DNA of 64,000 nucleotides, taken from positions 62,001 through 126,000 of the forward strand of contig CAIYCW010000026.1 of the NCBI GenBank assembly GCA_903924855.1, written 5' to 3'. Below are positions 62,122 through 64,000 of this stretch, piece after piece. The notes below the pieces were generated by a model. The model was not told where the DNA came from and made no database searches. It saw only the letters and a list, made by a program, of their open reading frames with translations. The position numbers and the translations under genes were made by a program. The stretch's first letter is position 1. Each line of letters begins with the position of its first letter. Source of the DNA: an uncultured Rhodospirillales bacterium (GTDB taxonomy: Bacteria; Pseudomonadota; Alphaproteobacteria; Acetobacterales; Acetobacteraceae).

Positions 62122-62703
62122 ATGCTCACCGACCTGCCCAACCTTCTTACCCTCAGCCGCATTGCGGCGATCCCGCTGCTGGTGGCCTGCGTGGCCTGGG
62201 GCAAGCCGCTGGGCGATATTCTGGGATGCGCGCTGTTCGCAGCCGCGGCGATCACCGATTATTTCGACGGCAAGCTGGCGCGCGACCGTGCGCAGATCTC
62301 CGATCTCGGCCGCATGCTGGACCCGATCGCCGACAAGCTGCTGGTGGGGGCGACGCTGATGATGCTGGTGGGCATGGGCCGGGTCTCCACCTCGGGCCTG
62401 TATCCGGCCATCGTGATCATGTTGCGCGAGATCCTGGTCAGCGGCCTGCGCGAATATCTGGCGGGGCTGCGCATCAGCCTGCCGGTGACGCAGCTGGCAA
62501 AATGGAAGACCGGCGTGCAGATGGCTGCCCTCGGCACCCTGCTTGCCGGCGACACAGGGGCCGCGCTGATCGGGCTGGGGTGGCTGCCGGTCAGCCTGAT
62601 CGGCGAAATCCTTCTCTGGGCCTCAGCGCTGCTCACCTTGGTGACCGGCTGGGATTATCTGCTGGCCGGGTTGCGCCACGCCAGTGCGGCGCCCAAATCC
62701 TGA
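62122..62703 (+). CDS. pgsA: CDP-diacylglycerol-glycerol-3-phosphate 3-phosphatidyltransferase
   Basis: PgsA makes phosphatidylglycerol phosphate in the inner membrane. The 193-residue protein has the CDP-alcohol phosphotransferase signature DYFDGKLARDRAQISDLGRMLDPIADK, matching DGxxAR...GxxxDxxxD (about 51-74). NLLTLSRIAAIPLL stands at the N-terminus, and four to five helices are visible. It is clustered with uvrC, as usual. Confidence 0.94.
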   Translation: MLTDLPNLLTLSRIAAIPLLVACVAWGKPLGDILGCALFAAAAITDYFDGKLARDRAQISDLGRMLDPIADKLLVGATLMMLVGMGRVSTSGLYPAIVIMLREILVSGLREYLAGLRISLPVTQLAKWKTGVQMAALGTLLAGDTGAALIGLGWLPVSLIGEILLWASALLTLVTGWDYLLAGLRHASAAPKS

Positions 62704-62780
62704 GCCGGACAGCCTGGGTCTTGAGCTCAGCGCCGGCAAAGGGCACATTGCGGGCAACCATCAACCGAGGGTGTTTCGGC

Positions 62781-63104
62781 ATGCGACAACTTGCTCTGCT
62801 TGGCCTGGTCCTGGCCCTGTCCGGCTGCGGCGCCCTTGAGAACGACTATGCCAGCAGCCCGCTGGACGGCGCTGGCGGCTTCATCGTCGACACGCACACC
62901 ATCTACCGCAACCCGAACCGCCCGGTCAGCGAGGCCGCCAACGTGCAGCGCGCCATCGGCATGAAGCCTGCATCGAGCCCGTTGCTCGCCGAGGAAGGCA
63001 ATGTCTGGCCCGGCCCGCTGCCGCCGAGCCTGACGATGATGGACATCGCCAACACGCCGGTGGACCCGAATTTCGGCACACCACGCGCCATTCGGACGCC
63101 GTAA
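62781..63104 (+). CDS. Small lipoprotein of unknown function
   Basis: The 107-residue protein starts with a clear lipoprotein signal (LALLGLVLALSGCGAL, Cys at position 16). The mature part is polar with no known domain (GGFIVDTHTIYRNPNRPV, AIGMKPASSPLLAEEGNVWPGPLPPS). ATG 62781 is preceded by GAGGGTG. The frame is also open upstream through pgsA, but the lipobox fixes this start. It lies 7 nt before moaD. Membrane attachment is inferred; function unknown. Confidence 0.75.
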   Translation: MRQLALLGLVLALSGCGALENDYASSPLDGAGGFIVDTHTIYRNPNRPVSEAANVQRAIGMKPASSPLLAEEGNVWPGPLPPSLTMMDIANTPVDPNFGTPRAIRTP

Positions 63105-63111
63105 TCACCGC

Positions 63112-63363
63112 ATGAAGCTGCTCTATTTCGCCTGGCTGCGCGAACGCGTGGGGCATGGCGAGGAAAGCGTGGCATTGCCCGTTGGCATCACCACCGTGGC
63201 CGAGCTGATCACATGGCTGCGTGGCCGCAGCCCGGGGCACGACATGGCCTTCGCCCATGGCCGGCTGGTGCGCTGCGCTGTGAACGAGGATTTCGCAACA
63301 CCGGACACCGTGATCACCGACCGTGATGAGGTGGCGTTCTTTCCGCCGGTGACCGGTGGCTGA
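63112..63363 (+). CDS. moaD: Molybdopterin synthase small subunit
   Basis: MoaD is the ubiquitin-like sulfur carrier of molybdopterin synthase. The 83-residue protein starts MKLLYFAWLRERVG and ends in FFPPVTGG; the terminal Gly-Gly is the thiocarboxylation site. Length is normal. The stop overlaps the moaE start, so the two subunits are made together. Confidence 0.94.
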   Translation: MKLLYFAWLRERVGHGEESVALPVGITTVAELITWLRGRSPGHDMAFAHGRLVRCAVNEDFATPDTVITDRDEVAFFPPVTGG

Positions 63364-63829
63364 TCCGGCCCTCATCGTCGTTCAGTCCGCGGATTTCAAC
63401 GTCTCCGACGAGATCGCCCGCCTGACCGCGGGGCGCACCGATATCGGCGGCATCGGCAGTTTCATCGGCGTGGTGCGCGGCACCGCGGGCGGGCGTCCGA
63501 TCACCGCGATGACGCTGGAGCATTATCCCGGCATGACCGAGCGGGCACTCTCCCGCATCGCCGATCAGGCGATCACCCGCTTCGATCTGCAAGGCGTCAC
63601 GCTGATCCATCGCGTCGGTGCATTGGCGCCGGGCGACAACATCGTCCTCGTGCTGGCCTGCGCCCCCCATCGCAAGGCGGCGCTGGATGGCACCGCCTTT
63701 CTGATCGACTGGCTCAAGACACGCGCCCCGTTCTGGAAGAAGGAACGCTTCGCCGACGGCACCGAAGCCTGGGTGGACGCGCGGGAGGCCGATGACGCGG
63801 CGGCCAGGCTTTGGGGCGACCTGGCCTGA
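63356..63829 (+). CDS. moaE: Molybdopterin synthase catalytic subunit
   Basis: MoaE converts precursor Z to molybdopterin using MoaD thiocarboxylate. The 157-residue protein has GGIGSFIGVVRGTAGGRPITAMTLEHYPGMTERAL, IHRVGALAPGDNIVLVLACAPHRKAALDG with the catalytic region, and APFWKKERFADGTEAWVDAR with the active-site lysines. It starts with GTG 63356, overlapping moaD by 8 nt. Confidence 0.94.
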   Translation: MADPALIVVQSADFNVSDEIARLTAGRTDIGGIGSFIGVVRGTAGGRPITAMTLEHYPGMTERALSRIADQAITRFDLQGVTLIHRVGALAPGDNIVLVLACAPHRKAALDGTAFLIDWLKTRAPFWKKERFADGTEAWVDAREADDAAARLWGDLA

Positions 63830-63846
63830 TCCTGCCAAGCTGCGTC

Positions 63847-64000
63847 TCAGATCAGCCGGCGCAGGATCAGATAGGCCAAGGTGGAGGCGGTTCCGGTGAG
63901 CACCATGCCCCAGATCATGTCCACCACCGACACGAAGGCTGACCAGCCGGCAAGCGTTGCCAGATTGGTCATGTCATAGGTGCCATAGGCCACCAGCCCC
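63847..64000 (-). CDS. DUF2177 family membrane protein (C-terminal part)
   Basis: The frame is open to the right window edge, so only the last 50 or so residues are visible. They read VAYGTYDMTNLATLAGWSAF, then VVDMIWGMVLTGTASTLAYL, and end in ILRRLI. AYGTYDxTNLATL and DxxWG are hallmarks of DUF2177, a small protein with four helices and unknown function. It converges with moaE, 17 nt apart. Confidence 0.8.
   Translation of the reverse strand, partial: GLVAYGTYDMTNLATLAGWSAFVSVVDMIWGMVLTGTASTLAYLILRRLI

Overview
The window is GC-rich, gene-dense chromosomal DNA. It most likely comes from an alphaproteobacterium of the Acetobacteraceae. The reasons are a fused cellulose synthase gene (bcsAB) next to a GH8 endoglucanase and a CcpAx-like gene, a SAM-II riboswitch in front of metZ, an HpnL-like (hopanoid-associated) membrane protein, and lineage-type palindromic intergenic repeats. 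I see no insertion sequence, prophage, CRISPR array or rRNA gene. One tRNA gene is present, tRNA-Gly(CCC).

Layout. 1-5.7 kb: the end of a DUF4159 protein, its membrane partner, TspO and an ankyrin-like exported protein. 6-14 kb: a divergent polysaccharide deacetylase, an amidase, a 0.65-kb intergenic block built of inverted repeats, motAB, a PLP-dependent dehydratase, a GT39 glycosyltransferase and an Lrp regulator. 14-16.8 kb: trxB, a LysR regulator and a single-domain response regulator. 17-26.5 kb, minus strand: the cellulose locus, in transcription order GH8 endoglucanase, CcpAx-like protein, a 1-kb gap, bcsAB, and a BcsC outer-membrane barrel that has no TPR domain. 26.7-29.4 kb: tRNA-Gly, SAM-II riboswitch, metZ, apaG, folE. 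29.6-34.1 kb: an operon with a polar-amino-acid-type ABC transporter, aroQ and aroE. 34.2-40.4 kb: an aminotransferase, a gamma-glutamyltransferase-like lipoprotein, a DsbA-like protein, a sugar-acid SDR dehydrogenase and an IlvD/Edd dehydratase. 40.5-43.1 kb: a large exported TPR protein that reads like the missing N-terminal half of BcsC. 43.2-48.2 kb: a family-5 solute-binding protein, a serine hydrolase, a DMT transporter and the HpnL-like protein. 48.3-54 kb: cysS, trmJ-like, an alpha/beta hydrolase and two unrecognised overlapping genes. 54.1-64 kb: a crotonase, an AlkA-like glycosylase, an OmpR/EnvZ-type pair, TauE, a pteridine-reductase-like SDR, folB, uvrC, pgsA, a small lipoprotein, moaD, moaE and the end of a DUF2177 gene.

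The most notable system is cellulose export. The TPR scaffold and the outer-membrane barrel, normally one BcsC polypeptide, appear as two proteins encoded about 21 kb apart on opposite strands. The barrel half has a proline/alanine-rich N-terminal extension where the TPRs would be. Other points of interest are a 99-bp element present as two inverted full copies plus a partial one, a family of long palindromes placed at gene ends, an ABC-aroQ-aroE operon behind a 20-bp operator-like palindrome, and a pair of overlapping genes of unknown function. Assignments rest on reading motifs and gene order by eye; no database search was run.
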